In this document: positions 53,508-62,108 of the stretch, one piece after another
How the letters are laid out: every line of letters begins with the position of its first letter
How positions within the stretch are numbered: position 1 is the first letter of the stretch
NCBI GenBank assembly: GCA_964650525.1
Contig: CAZYUA010000001.1
Coordinates: forward strand, 186,001-250,000
Direction of reading: 5' to 3'
Source: UBA1413 sp964650525
GTDB lineage: Bacteria > Bacteroidota > Bacteroidia > Bacteroidales > Prolixibacteraceae
Length of the DNA stretch: 64,000 nucleotides
The notes under the pieces: generated by a model
Told to the model about the DNA's origin: nothing
Databases searched by the model: none
The model's input: only the letters and a program-made list of their open reading frames with translations
Made by a program: the position numbers and the translations under genes

Positions 53508-55244
53508 TTAGTTTACTATCATTTGTTCAAATTCGTTTCTGTATTTCCTGATCATTGCTTTAACAGGCACGGCATAGGCTTCGCCGGTGGGGCAGAGGGT
53601 GTTTCCTTTGATGTTGTCGCAGAACCAGATGATTTTGTCGAGATCTCCGACCTCGCCTTTGCCTGTCACGATCTTATCGAGCAGGTGGACGATCATACCG
53701 GATCCCTGCCGGCAGGGTGTGCACTGGCCGCATGATTCGTGGTTGTAAAAGTGTATGGTGCGGGCGGCGATCCCGGGGATGGAAAACTGATCGCTGATGA
53801 CCATCACTCCGCCGGATCCCAGGGAGGTACCATATTCAGCGCAGGAGTCATAATCCATTTTCAGTCCCGGGCCTGCTTGCAGTTCTGCGGCAGTCAGGAT
53901 GGGCACCGAAAGCCCTCCGACAATCACACCGGTCATATTTCCCTTGATTCCTCCGGCCATTTCAATGAGTTCGCTGAAGGGGATCCCCAGGGGGCATTCG
54001 TAGACGCCTGGTTTGTTCACAGCTCCGGAAACCCCGAACAATTTGAATCCGTACCCTGATTTGGAACCCCACTGTTTAAAGGCTGCAGCGCCTTTTTCAA
54101 CGATAAAGGGGACACTGGCCAGGGTTTCCACATTGTTTACGATGGTCGGGCAGCGGTATAACCCTTCGATGGCCGGGAAGGGGGGTTTCATGCGCGGGAG
54201 TCCTCTTTTTCCCTCTATGGATTCAATCAGGGCGGTTTCCTCCCCGCAAACGTACGATCCGGCACCCTGGTGAACGATGATATCGTCCATGTGGCCCAGC
54301 TGGCCATCCTGTTTGGCCTCTTCGATGGCTTTTTCAAGGATTTTTGCTATCCAGCTGAATTCGCCCCGGATATAGATGAAAGCCAGACGGCTGCCAAGGG
54401 CATACGCCGAGATGGCCATGCCTTCGATCAGCAAATGGGGATCGTAGGCCAGGATCTGCCTGTCTTTAAAGGTGCCGGGTTCCCCTTCGTCGGCATTGCA
54501 GATCAGGTATACCGGCTTGGTGCTGTTTTTAGGCAGGAAACTCCATTTCATGCCTGTGGGAAAGCCAGCCCCCCCCCGGCCCCGCAATTCTGAATCCCTG
54601 ACTTCCTGGATGATTTCCCCGGGTGCCAATTTCAAGGCTTTGGCAAGAGTCCGGTAGCCGCCATGCTGCTTGTACACATCGATGGAGGCGGCATTTTCCA
54701 CACCCCGGTTTTTCAACAGCACATTACACAGAGTGCCGAAGTTATATTCAACAGGGAGTTCAGGCATGATGCCCTGGCGGAGTGAATCGATCAGCATGTC
54801 GACTTTCTCCCGGGTCATCAGCTCGTAATAGATATCATTAACCTGAATGACCGGGCAGGTGCCGCAGGAAGCCAGGCATTCCACTTTCGAAAGGGTAAAT
54901 AGTCCGTCAGCCGTTGTTTCTCCATGTGTAATGCCCAGTTTGGCGCTCAGGTAATCGTAAATTTCCAAAGCACCCATCAACATGGCCGGTACGTTGGTAT
55001 CCACCTGCAAATGATACCTGCCGACCACTTTGCCGGTATTGAACATGGAATAGTAAGTGGCAACCCCAAAAGCACGCGATTTGGATACACCGATGAGCTC
55101 CGCAACTTCGGCAATATCGTCCTTGGTAAGGTTATTGCCGTTTGCTTTCTGCACAAGCATCAGGGCAGGCATCAGCGCCGATTCCTGTTTCGGATACCGG
55201 GCCATGATCTGGCTGATCCTGGTTTTTATTTCGTCGTTCATCAA
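53508..55244 (-). CDS. Fused NuoE-NuoF-type NADH-oxidoreductase subunit of formate dehydrogenase
   Basis: 578 residues. Residues 1-165 are a NuoE-like thioredoxin-fold domain; about 180-578 are NuoF-like. The NuoF part has the FMN/NADH motifs GRGGAGFPTGMKWSF and GEETALIESIEGKRG, and a [4Fe-4S] site SCGQCTPCRQGSG with the fourth Cys in LCPTGEA. In the NuoE part, two of the four canonical [2Fe-2S] ligands are replaced by Asp82 and Ala87 (QVDTNVPAML); the second pair is kept as Cys123/Cys127, with an extra Cys130 (CLASCGTC). It is 15 bp downstream of the catalytic subunit gene and should pass electrons from formate to NAD+. Confidence 0.93.
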   Translation of the reverse strand: MMNDEIKTRISQIMARYPKQESALMPALMLVQKANGNNLTKDDIAEVAELIGVSKSRAFGVATYYSMFNTGKVVGRYHLQVDTNVPAMLMGALEIYDYLSAKLGITHGETTADGLFTLSKVECLASCGTCPVIQVNDIYYELMTREKVDMLIDSLRQGIMPELPVEYNFGTLCNVLLKNRGVENAASIDVYKQHGGYRTLAKALKLAPGEIIQEVRDSELRGRGGAGFPTGMKWSFLPKNSTKPVYLICNADEGEPGTFKDRQILAYDPHLLIEGMAISAYALGSRLAFIYIRGEFSWIAKILEKAIEEAKQDGQLGHMDDIIVHQGAGSYVCGEETALIESIEGKRGLPRMKPPFPAIEGLYRCPTIVNNVETLASVPFIVEKGAAAFKQWGSKSGYGFKLFGVSGAVNKPGVYECPLGIPFSELIEMAGGIKGNMTGVIVGGLSVPILTAAELQAGPGLKMDYDSCAEYGTSLGSGGVMVISDQFSIPGIAARTIHFYNHESCGQCTPCRQGSGMIVHLLDKIVTGKGEVGDLDKIIWFCDNIKGNTLCPTGEAYAVPVKAMIRKYRNEFEQMIVN

Positions 55245-55259
55245 AACAAAATATTCAGG

Positions 55260-57980
55260 TTAACAACAGCTTTCAATTTTCTCAACCCTGACGCCGCAGG
55301 TTTTATATTCCGGGATTTTTGCCACCGGGTCCAGGGCGTCATTGGTAAGGAAGTTGGCCGCCGATTCTATGAAATGGAAAGGAATGAAAACAATCCCCTC
55401 CTTAATTTTTGTGGTGACCAGTGCAGCGATGACAATAGAGCCCCTGCGGGAGGATACTTTTACTTTTTCACCATTTTGGATATTCAGCCTTCCGGCATCC
55501 CGGGTGTTTATTTCTATCATCCCTGAGGAGACCAAACCGTTAAGGACTTTGGAACGGCGGGTCATAGAACCGGTATGGTAATGCTGAAGCAAACGTCCGG
55601 TTGTGAGTACCAGGGGGTATTCCTCGTCTGAATACTCCATGGGCGGGCGGTATTCGAGCGCTTTGAGCAATCCTTTTCCACGTGAGAATGTCTCCTTGTG
55701 GAGAATTGGTGTTCCAGGATGTTCCCTGGTCGGGCAGGGCCACCTGAGTCCGGGCCCGTTCCGGATCCTGTCGTACGATATCCCGGCATACGAAGGGGTC
55801 AGCTTCAGAATCTCATCGTACAGGGCTTCCATTGTTTCGGGAAAACCGGTGCATCCCATCCGTTTGGCAAGTTCTGCAAGGATCTCGTGGTCGCTTTTGG
55901 CACCGGAAGGTCCTTTGAGGGCTTTGTTTGAAAATTGTACCCTTCGTTCGGTATTTGAATAAGTGCCGGATTTTTCGGCGAAAGCCAGGGCCGGTAAGAC
56001 CACATCGGCCATTTGTGCCGTCTCGGTAAGGAAGATGTCCTGTACGACCAGGAAATCGAGTTTTTTCAGCTGTGCTTCGGCGTGATGCAGGTTGGGGTCG
56101 GAAATCATCGGGTTCTCCCCGATGATGTAGAGGCATTTAATCAGATTTCCGGCGTTGGCCACCATGGTAGTGACGGTATGTCCGACTTTGTCGTCCAGGA
56201 CACCGGCATCGATGCCCCAGGCTTCTGCGAATTTCTTCCGTACCGCTTCGTTGACCACAGGCTGGTAGCCGGTGAATACGTTGGGGAGTCCCCCCATATC
56301 GCAGGCACCCTGGACGTTATTCTGTCCCCGAAGGGGGTTAACCCCGGTTCCTTCAAGCCCGTAATTTCCTAAGATCATCTGCAGGTTAGAAGCTGCAATG
56401 ACATTATCGACGCCGTGAGAACTCTGGGTGATACCCATGGCATAAAAGACGGCTCCCCGGCCTGCTGTGGCATATAGTTTTGCTGCTTCGTACAATTGTT
56501 CCCTGGGTATGCTGCTGAGTTCCTCCACTTTTTCAGGGGTGTAAAATTCCAGGCTTTTCAGGTAATCATCCCATCCTTCGGTTCTCTCCTCAATGAATTT
56601 GGTATTGTGCCAGTTATTTTTGACGATGATGTGTTGCATGCCCATAAGCCAGGCTGTATCAGATCCCGGGTTTTGTTTCAGGTGGAAATCGGCATATTTA
56701 GCCAGGCCGATATCCCGGGGGTCGACGACGATCAGTTTCACGCCCTTTTGTTTGACGGCCTTTTTGATCATTCCGCCGAATACGGGGTGGTTCCAGGTAG
56801 TGTTGGTACCCGTGATGAGGATTACATTTGATTTTTCGGTTTCCTGCATGCTATTGGTCATAGCACCTGAACCCAACGTGATTGCCAGTCCCGCAACCGT
56901 AGAGCTATGTCAGAGACGGGCACAATGGTCTATGTTGTTGGTGCCCATCACCCCCCGGGTAAACCGCATGGCTGCATAATTTTCCTCGTTCGGGATCCGG
57001 GCGGAGGTGAAGAGCCCGAAAGCCCCGGGACCATGCTGTGCCTTTATTTCACTGAATTTTGCCGCCACCAGGTCAAGGGCTTCATCCCAGCTTGCCTTTT
57101 CAAGCTGGCCGTTTTTCCGGATCAGCGGAGTATCCAGGCGGTCGGTGCGGTTCAGGAAATCAAAGCCGAAACGTCCTTTAACGCACAACATTCCCTTGTT
57201 GGTCTGCTCCTCCCAACGGTCTTCCACGCCCAACGAATAGACATACCGGTTGTCTTTGGTAAACATGTCAATCGCGCAGCCAACGCCGCAATAGGTGCAG
57301 ATCACCTTTGTCCTGTCCAGTTCCCAGTATGGCCCTTTTCCCTTGGCGGTTTTGAAGGTCAGGGCACCCACGGGACAAACCTGTACGCATTCGCCACACT
57401 GGACACAAGAGCTTTCTCCCATGGGTTTGTCATCATCACAGATCACCCGCATATGTTCAGACCGCCACCCGAAATCGAGGACTTCATGCATCACATTATT
57501 ATTGCAGGCGGTGATGCAACGGCCACACTCTATACATTTATTCGCGTCCCTGATGATGCCTTCGGCGGATTCGTCCAGCGGGATCCTGGTATAGTCAATC
57601 AGAAAACCGGGCTTTTCTATCCCGCAGTGATAGGCCATGTCCTGTAACTCGCAATGCCCGATCTTTTCACAGGCGATGCAATTGTGTTCCCCGTTCGACA
57701 AATGGAGTTCTACGATCATTTTCCGGATCTCATGGATCTGAGGTGTCTCGGTTTTGATGGCCATTCCCTCTTTTACCTCGAGAGCGCAGCTCTCCTTCAA
57801 TCCCCGCAATCCTTCCACCTCGACCAGACAGGCGCGGCATTTGCCGGCTTTCCCAGTGCGGGCATGGTAACATAAGGTGGGGATGTAAAAACCATTGTCA
57901 CGGGCTACGCTCAAAACCGTTTTGCCCGGAGAGGTTTCTATGGCCTTTCCGTTAATCGTGATTCTCATCGTATTTTCCAT
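55260..57980 (-). CDS. fdhA: Selenocysteine formate dehydrogenase, catalytic subunit (in-frame UGA)
   Basis: 906 residues read through a TGA at 56912-56910 as Sec357 (CARL-U-HSSTVAGLAIT); an alternative start at 58022 adds 14 residues. Order: [2Fe-2S] ferredoxin domain (CYHARTGKAGKCRACLVEV), NuoG-type His-Cys cluster (HNCIACEKIGHC), two [4Fe-4S] sites (CIECGRCITAC, CVQCGECVQVC), a further [4Fe-4S] site (CTYCGVGC), and the molybdopterin domains with MGITQSSHG. The U-HSS...AG context equals the active site of known Sec formate dehydrogenases. It oxidises formate or reduces CO2, with the NuoEF-type subunit encoded next as NAD(H) partner. A SECIS-like hairpin follows the UGA. Naive annotation gives two genes. 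Confidence 0.93.
56880..56912 (-). promoter_or_regulatory. Selenocysteine UGA and bacterial SECIS-like hairpin
   Basis: On the minus strand: TGA (56912-56910), 11 nt, then stem GGTTGC (56898-56893), loop GGGACTG, stem GCAATC (56885-56880). The 6-bp apical stem starts 11 nt after the UGA, the same spacing as in E. coli fdhF. SelB, encoded just upstream, is the expected ligand. It lies within the coding sequence of fdhA. Confidence 0.85.
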
Positions 57981-58010
57981 GGTCGATCCGTTGTTATTGG
58001 TTAGGGTTGT

Positions 58011-58018
58011 CAAATTTA
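58011..58018 (-). promoter_or_regulatory. Possible -7 box of the formate dehydrogenase operon
   Basis: TAAATTTG on the minus strand, a full TAnnTTTG match 30 bp before the preferred fdhA start at 57980; no TTG at the right distance. It would exclude the upstream start at 58022. Confidence 0.45.
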
Positions 58019-58344
58019 TCATAAAACAGGCTCAGGGAATCGTTGTTCAAGGAGTGTCTGCAATGCTGACATTTCAGGGCAGGTATAAACGTGTTTTCCA
58101 TCTATCTGTTTCATAATTTGTATCACAACCCCCTGTTTAGGTAACAGCTTGTTTACCGGCAAAAATATAAAAAAAGGATAAATAGTAAGGTAACTCGCAG
58201 TCATGACCGGGTAATTAAATTTTAAAGCCTGAATCGGGTTCAGTACAGGGAACAATTCCCTTTCAGGTGCTGTAAATCGAAACGGTTTAAGCTGTGGTCA
58301 GGCACAACAGCGCATCACAGACCGGTAGTATGCCGGAACGGGTT
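58019..58344. other. Intergenic region between selB and fdhA
   Basis: About 325 bp. It holds a 31-codon open frame (58114 to 58019, minus) whose TGA overlaps the ATG at 58022; it might be a leader peptide but has no family. The rest is AT-rich upstream sequence of the fdh operon with no evident hairpin. Confidence 0.4.
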
Positions 58345-60318
58345 TTAGCGGAGCAGCTCTTTTCCCGCCGGGGTAATAAACACTTTTGTTTCTGTTTCAG
58401 ATCCGCTCAGCAGCCTGATGGAGTTTTCGGCTTCCAGTATATCCAGGATGAGAGCCCTGAAACGCTTGGTGCCGCCCAAAATCTCTTTTAGTTCCTGTAT
58501 CCCCATTCCTTCTGTCATCCCGGCCAGCCGTGAAAGCAAAAGAGTGCGGTTTTTATTCAAAATGCCGGTGTGGATAAAATCAGATTTGCAGAACTGAATC
58601 TTTCCGCTGCCGGCCAGAAAGGAAAGGTACATTTTGATTTTGTGTTTCTGGATGTTTTGGAGTGCTGCCTTTTCTTCCAATTCCGAAAGTACCGGCTTTC
58701 CGTCGGCGCAATGGAGGATCTCCTGCTCAACCCATTCGATTTCCGCCAGGCTTTTCTTGTCGAAGTCGGGCTTGTGGCCCGTCATTACCCAGGTGTTTTT
58801 AACCAATTCCAGTTGATTGGCCCTTTTCATCTGTTCCAGGAGTTGTTCCAGGTAGGCTTTGCCGTGGGGTATTTTATTGAGCATCAGTTTCCCCAGGATT
58901 TCCCCGGTTTCCAGTCCTTCGGCAAACAACGGGTTGTTCCGGTGGTGTGCCTCCAGAAACTTCAGGATTTTGTTTCTGATGGAGCTGTCGTAAAGTGCAT
59001 GTACCAGGATGGCGGACTTGCCAGACCGGTAGACCAGGATGGCAGAATCAGGATTCCCGGTCTGTTTTTCAATTTCATCCGGAGTGGTATTTGTTTTGGC
59101 TGCCATCTCCTCCACGGAAAACGGTCTGAACTCCTTTTTCAGGGCTGCGCCGATCATCTCTTTTGTGCTGTCTTCACCCAGGATGCTGGTGCTTAGCCGT
59201 GACAGTTCACCGATAAGTCCGGGAGTGCGTTTGCGGTGATGCAACGGCTGAGGTTCAATTACATACCCTCCGCCGAGGGTTTTATCTTCTGAGGTATTCC
59301 GGATAATAAATTTGTCTTTGCTCATCAACACGGCTGGTTTGTGCAGGTGAATCTGAACCAGGGCTTCCTCATGGTCTTTAACAAGGTCTTTGTCGAGGAG
59401 GTGGATCCGTGCCTGGCATTCGAAAGTGCCGGCGATGAGGTTCACATACGACCAGGTGGGCAGGGAGATGCCGGTGTCGAACATCCGGATGGCCGCATCG
59501 ATCCGTTGGGTGGTGTCCAGGATTTTATCGCATAGGATCATGCCCCTTTCGAAGTCCTCCTTTTTCAGTCCTATGAGGTTGATGGCAGCCCGGTCGCCGG
59601 CCACCACCCTGTCTACGGCCTGGCCATGTCTTTCCAGCGAGCGGACCCTCAGTTTCTGGCTGCCGGACGGAAGCAGGCAGACCTCCTGGCCTGCCGACAG
59701 AGCGCCATTCATCACCGATCCGGTGACCACGCTGCCAAACCCTTTGACTGAGAAAATCCTGTCGATGTACATCCTGAATAAACCCCCGGTCTCCCTTTCG
59801 CCAATATTTGCCGATACCCGGGCGATCGCCCGGATCAGTTCTTCTTTACCCTTCCCGGTCAGGGAGGAGACCCTGACAACCGGTGCATCCCAGAGGGCTG
59901 TTCCCGAGAGAAAGCCTGTAATTTCAGACTCAGCCATTTCTGCCAGTTCTTCGTCGACCAGGTCTGCTTTTGTCAGGGCAACAACACCCTTTTGGATTCC
60001 CAGCGCGGATACTATATTCAGGTGTTCGATGGTCTGGGGCATGATCCCGCTGTCGGCGGCGATGACCAGCAGTACCATGTCTATCCCGCAGGCACCACCG
60101 ATCATGGTATTGATAAAATCGCGGTGTCCCGGGACGTCGATGATACCCGCCGACTCCCCGCCGGGCAGGTTCAGGTACGAAAATCCCAGGTTAATGGTGA
60201 TTCCCCGCCTTTTTTCCTCCTTGTGGGTATCGCAGTCTACATCTGTCAGCATTTTGATCAGGGCAGTCTTTCCGTGATCAATATGTCCGGCCGTGCCAAG
60301 AATAAAATGTTTCATCAA
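58345..60318 (-). CDS. selB: Selenocysteine-specific elongation factor
   Basis: 657 residues. An EF-Tu-like GTPase domain opens the protein (GTAGHIDHGKTALIKML, DVPGHRDFINTMIGG, LTKADLVDEE), followed by beta-barrel domains (VTGSVMNGALSAGQEVCLL) and a C-terminal array of winged helices (IRALILDILEAENS-like end). SelB delivers Sec-tRNA to ribosomes stalled at UGA by binding the SECIS hairpin with its C-terminal domain. The gene starts 19 bp after the selA stop, forming a selA-selB unit, and its target hairpin in fdhA is within 1.5 kb downstream. No second SelB is seen. Confidence 0.97.
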   Translation of the reverse strand: MMKHFILGTAGHIDHGKTALIKMLTDVDCDTHKEEKRRGITINLGFSYLNLPGGESAGIIDVPGHRDFINTMIGGACGIDMVLLVIAADSGIMPQTIEHLNIVSALGIQKGVVALTKADLVDEELAEMAESEITGFLSGTALWDAPVVRVSSLTGKGKEELIRAIARVSANIGERETGGLFRMYIDRIFSVKGFGSVVTGSVMNGALSAGQEVCLLPSGSQKLRVRSLERHGQAVDRVVAGDRAAINLIGLKKEDFERGMILCDKILDTTQRIDAAIRMFDTGISLPTWSYVNLIAGTFECQARIHLLDKDLVKDHEEALVQIHLHKPAVLMSKDKFIIRNTSEDKTLGGGYVIEPQPLHHRKRTPGLIGELSRLSTSILGEDSTKEMIGAALKKEFRPFSVEEMAAKTNTTPDEIEKQTGNPDSAILVYRSGKSAILVHALYDSSIRNKILKFLEAHHRNNPLFAEGLETGEILGKLMLNKIPHGKAYLEQLLEQMKRANQLELVKNTWVMTGHKPDFDKKSLAEIEWVEQEILHCADGKPVLSELEEKAALQNIQKHKIKMYLSFLAGSGKIQFCKSDFIHTGILNKNRTLLLSRLAGMTEGMGIQELKEILGGTKRFRALILDILEAENSIRLLSGSETETKVFITPAGKELLR

Positions 60319-60337
60319 TCCGGTATCTTCAGGGGGA

Positions 60338-61783
60338 TCATGATTCTTTGCTGTCAGGCAGTTTGGTCATTTTTTGTAAGACCATCCGGTGGGCTTCGGC
60401 GATCAGGCAAGCCAGGGCGGGAATATCCCCGGGGTCGACGGTAAGCAGGTCGAAGAGAATGGTTCCCTGTTTGAGGATCGCCAGAACCGGTTTTTCGTGT
60501 GCGAGCAGTTGCCGGTACATCGAGCCGGCGTAAGCAGATTTTTCCCTGTTTGAACGACCGAACCGGATCATGACTGCAAAACTGTCCAGCCTTGTGTCCG
60601 GAAGGGATCCGCCGCCGCACTGGCCGGAAGAGGGAGTGACTACAGCGTCTATAGCCTGCTGGCTCAGTTGGGATTTCAGTTCTTCAGCTGCTGCATGGAG
60701 GGCTTCCCTGGTCTTATGAAATGTTTTGAAAATCCAATTTTTTGTGTTCAGATCCTCTTCGTTCAGGAAGTAGGAGCAGGTCGTTTCGAGCAGTGCCAGG
60801 GTGGTTTTGCACACCCTCAGCGCACGGAGCATCGGTTCATTTTTCAGCTTTTCCACAAGCTGTTTTTTCCCGGCTATGATTCCAGCCTGTGGTCCCCCCA
60901 GCAACTTGTCACCACTGAAACATACCAGGTCCACCCCGGTGGCGAGCGCTTCCCTCACGGAAGGCTCCTTGTCGAAGGCTGGGTGTGCGATTTTTTTCAG
61001 CAACCCCGAGCCCATATCATACACAACGGGAATGCCCAGCTCGCGACCCAGCCTGGCCAGGGCTGCCGGGGTTACCTCCTCAGAGAATCCCCGGATAGAA
61101 TAATTCGATTTGTGGGCTTTGAAGAGCAGACCGGTATTGCCGGTCACCGCCTTTGCATAGTCACTTATCCTGGTTTTGTTGGTCGTACCCACTTCTACCA
61201 TTTTGCAGTCTGAAGCTGCCATGATTTCAGGAAGCCGGAATGAGCCTCCTATTTCGATCAGTTCACCCCGCGAAACGATCACCTCCCTGTTTTTCGCAAA
61301 AGTCCGCAGGATCAGCATTACCGCCGCAGCGGCATTGTTTACGACCAGTACATCTCCTGCTCCGGTAAGGAATTTCAGAAGTGCCGATGCATGATCGTTC
61401 CTGTTGCCCCGGTTGCCGGTATCCAGATCGAACTCAAGGTTGCTGTATCCTTCAAGTACCTGAAACGATTCACAGAGCATCTCCCGGCTGAAGGGTGCCC
61501 TGCCCAGGTTCGTATGGATAAGAATTCCCGTGGCATTGTACATGCGCTTCAGGTGACGCCCCCCCAACTGAACGGAGGTAGTTTTAATCCGGTTTAGAAT
61601 CTCGCCCGGTAGGGGAGGCGCCGGCTGAAGTCCGATTTGCTGCCGGTATTCCTCCAGACTAATCCGGATGGCCGCAGTCAGCAGTTCCTTACCGTACCGG
61701 GTAAGAAATGGAAAAAGTTCCGGTGATGCTAAAAGCGTATCCACCCCCGGAAGGTTTCTATAAACCTCCTTCTGATCATCCAT
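60338..61783 (-). CDS. selA: L-seryl-tRNA(Sec) selenium transferase
   Basis: 481 residues. PLP enzyme converting seryl-tRNA(Sec) to selenocysteyl-tRNA(Sec) with selenophosphate. The PLP lysine is about Lys293 in CFSGDKLLGGPQAGII; other family strings are NATGILIHTNLGRAPFS, NNAAAAVMLIL, EVGTTNKTRI and YDMGSGLL. The N-terminal domain (RNLPGVDTLLASPELF) is the usual tRNA-binding start. The gene begins 36 bp after the tRNA-Sec end, and selB follows by 19 bp. Selenophosphate synthetase (SelD) is not in the window and must lie elsewhere for the system to work. Confidence 0.97.
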   Translation of the reverse strand: MDDQKEVYRNLPGVDTLLASPELFPFLTRYGKELLTAAIRISLEEYRQQIGLQPAPPLPGEILNRIKTTSVQLGGRHLKRMYNATGILIHTNLGRAPFSREMLCESFQVLEGYSNLEFDLDTGNRGNRNDHASALLKFLTGAGDVLVVNNAAAAVMLILRTFAKNREVIVSRGELIEIGGSFRLPEIMAASDCKMVEVGTTNKTRISDYAKAVTGNTGLLFKAHKSNYSIRGFSEEVTPAALARLGRELGIPVVYDMGSGLLKKIAHPAFDKEPSVREALATGVDLVCFSGDKLLGGPQAGIIAGKKQLVEKLKNEPMLRALRVCKTTLALLETTCSYFLNEEDLNTKNWIFKTFHKTREALHAAAEELKSQLSQQAIDAVVTPSSGQCGGGSLPDTRLDSFAVMIRFGRSNREKSAYAGSMYRQLLAHEKPVLAILKQGTILFDLLTVDPGDIPALACLIAEAHRMVLQKMTKLPDSKES

Positions 61784-61819
61784 AACCTTCGATCTGTGCC
61801 GAAACCTGTTGAAAGCCAG

Positions 61820-61912
61820 CAGAGAGGGCAGGAATCGAACCTGCCACAGCCAGTGTTATCCGTCTGCTGCCGGTTTTGAAGACCGGATGGAACACCAGTT
61901 CCGTCCTCTCTG
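61820..61912 (-). tRNA. selC: tRNA-Sec (anticodon UCA)
   Basis: 93 nt on the minus strand. Acceptor CAGAGAGG (61912-61905) pairs with CCTCTCTG (61827-61820), 8 bp; if the first pair is dropped the stem is 7 bp with G73 as discriminator. D arm GGAAC-TGGT-GTTCC with the four-base loop seen in Sec tRNAs; anticodon stem CCGGT/ACCGG around loop CTTCAAA, anticodon TCA at 61879-61877; long variable arm; T arm GCAGG-TTCGATT-CCTGC. No CCA is encoded. It lies directly before selA, so processing from a tRNA-selA-selB transcript is likely. Confidence 0.94.
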
Positions 61913-61954
61913 TGCAGAATACAGAACTCTCACGCATTCTGGATATCCCAAATG

Positions 61955-61984
61955 CAAAAATATTATTAATTAAGGAACAGCCAA
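61955..61984 (-). promoter_or_regulatory. Bacteroidota-type promoter of tRNA-Sec-selA-selB
   Basis: On the minus strand TTG (61984-61982), 19-nt spacer, TATTTTTG (61962-61955): full match to both boxes with ideal spacing. The tRNA starts about 40 nt downstream. Confidence 0.75.
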
Positions 61985-61999
61985 ACTCCTTTATCCGGC

Positions 62000-62028
62000 T
62001 TGCATGTTGTCAATATGGACTATATTTG
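62000..62028 (+). promoter_or_regulatory. Bacteroidota-type promoter of the ferritin-like gene
   Basis: TTG (62000-62002), 18-nt spacer, TATATTTG (62021-62028), about 80 bp before the ATG at 62109. It is divergent from the selC-selA-selB promoter. Confidence 0.7.
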
Positions 62029-62108
62029 CATCACCCGGCCGTTCAGGCGCTACACCATTCGCCGCTACCGGAACAACGGAGGTTTTGCTGTTGATTATCA
62101 ATTGTTAA

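Noticed and set aside
54924..55526. Plus-strand open frame opposite the diaphorase and fdhA genes
   Set aside because: Antisense shadow spanning two real minus-strand genes.
56910..58022. Reading fdhA as two separate genes or as a pseudogene
   Set aside because: The two frames are in register across a single TGA in the Sec active-site context, and tRNA-Sec, selA and selB are adjacent.
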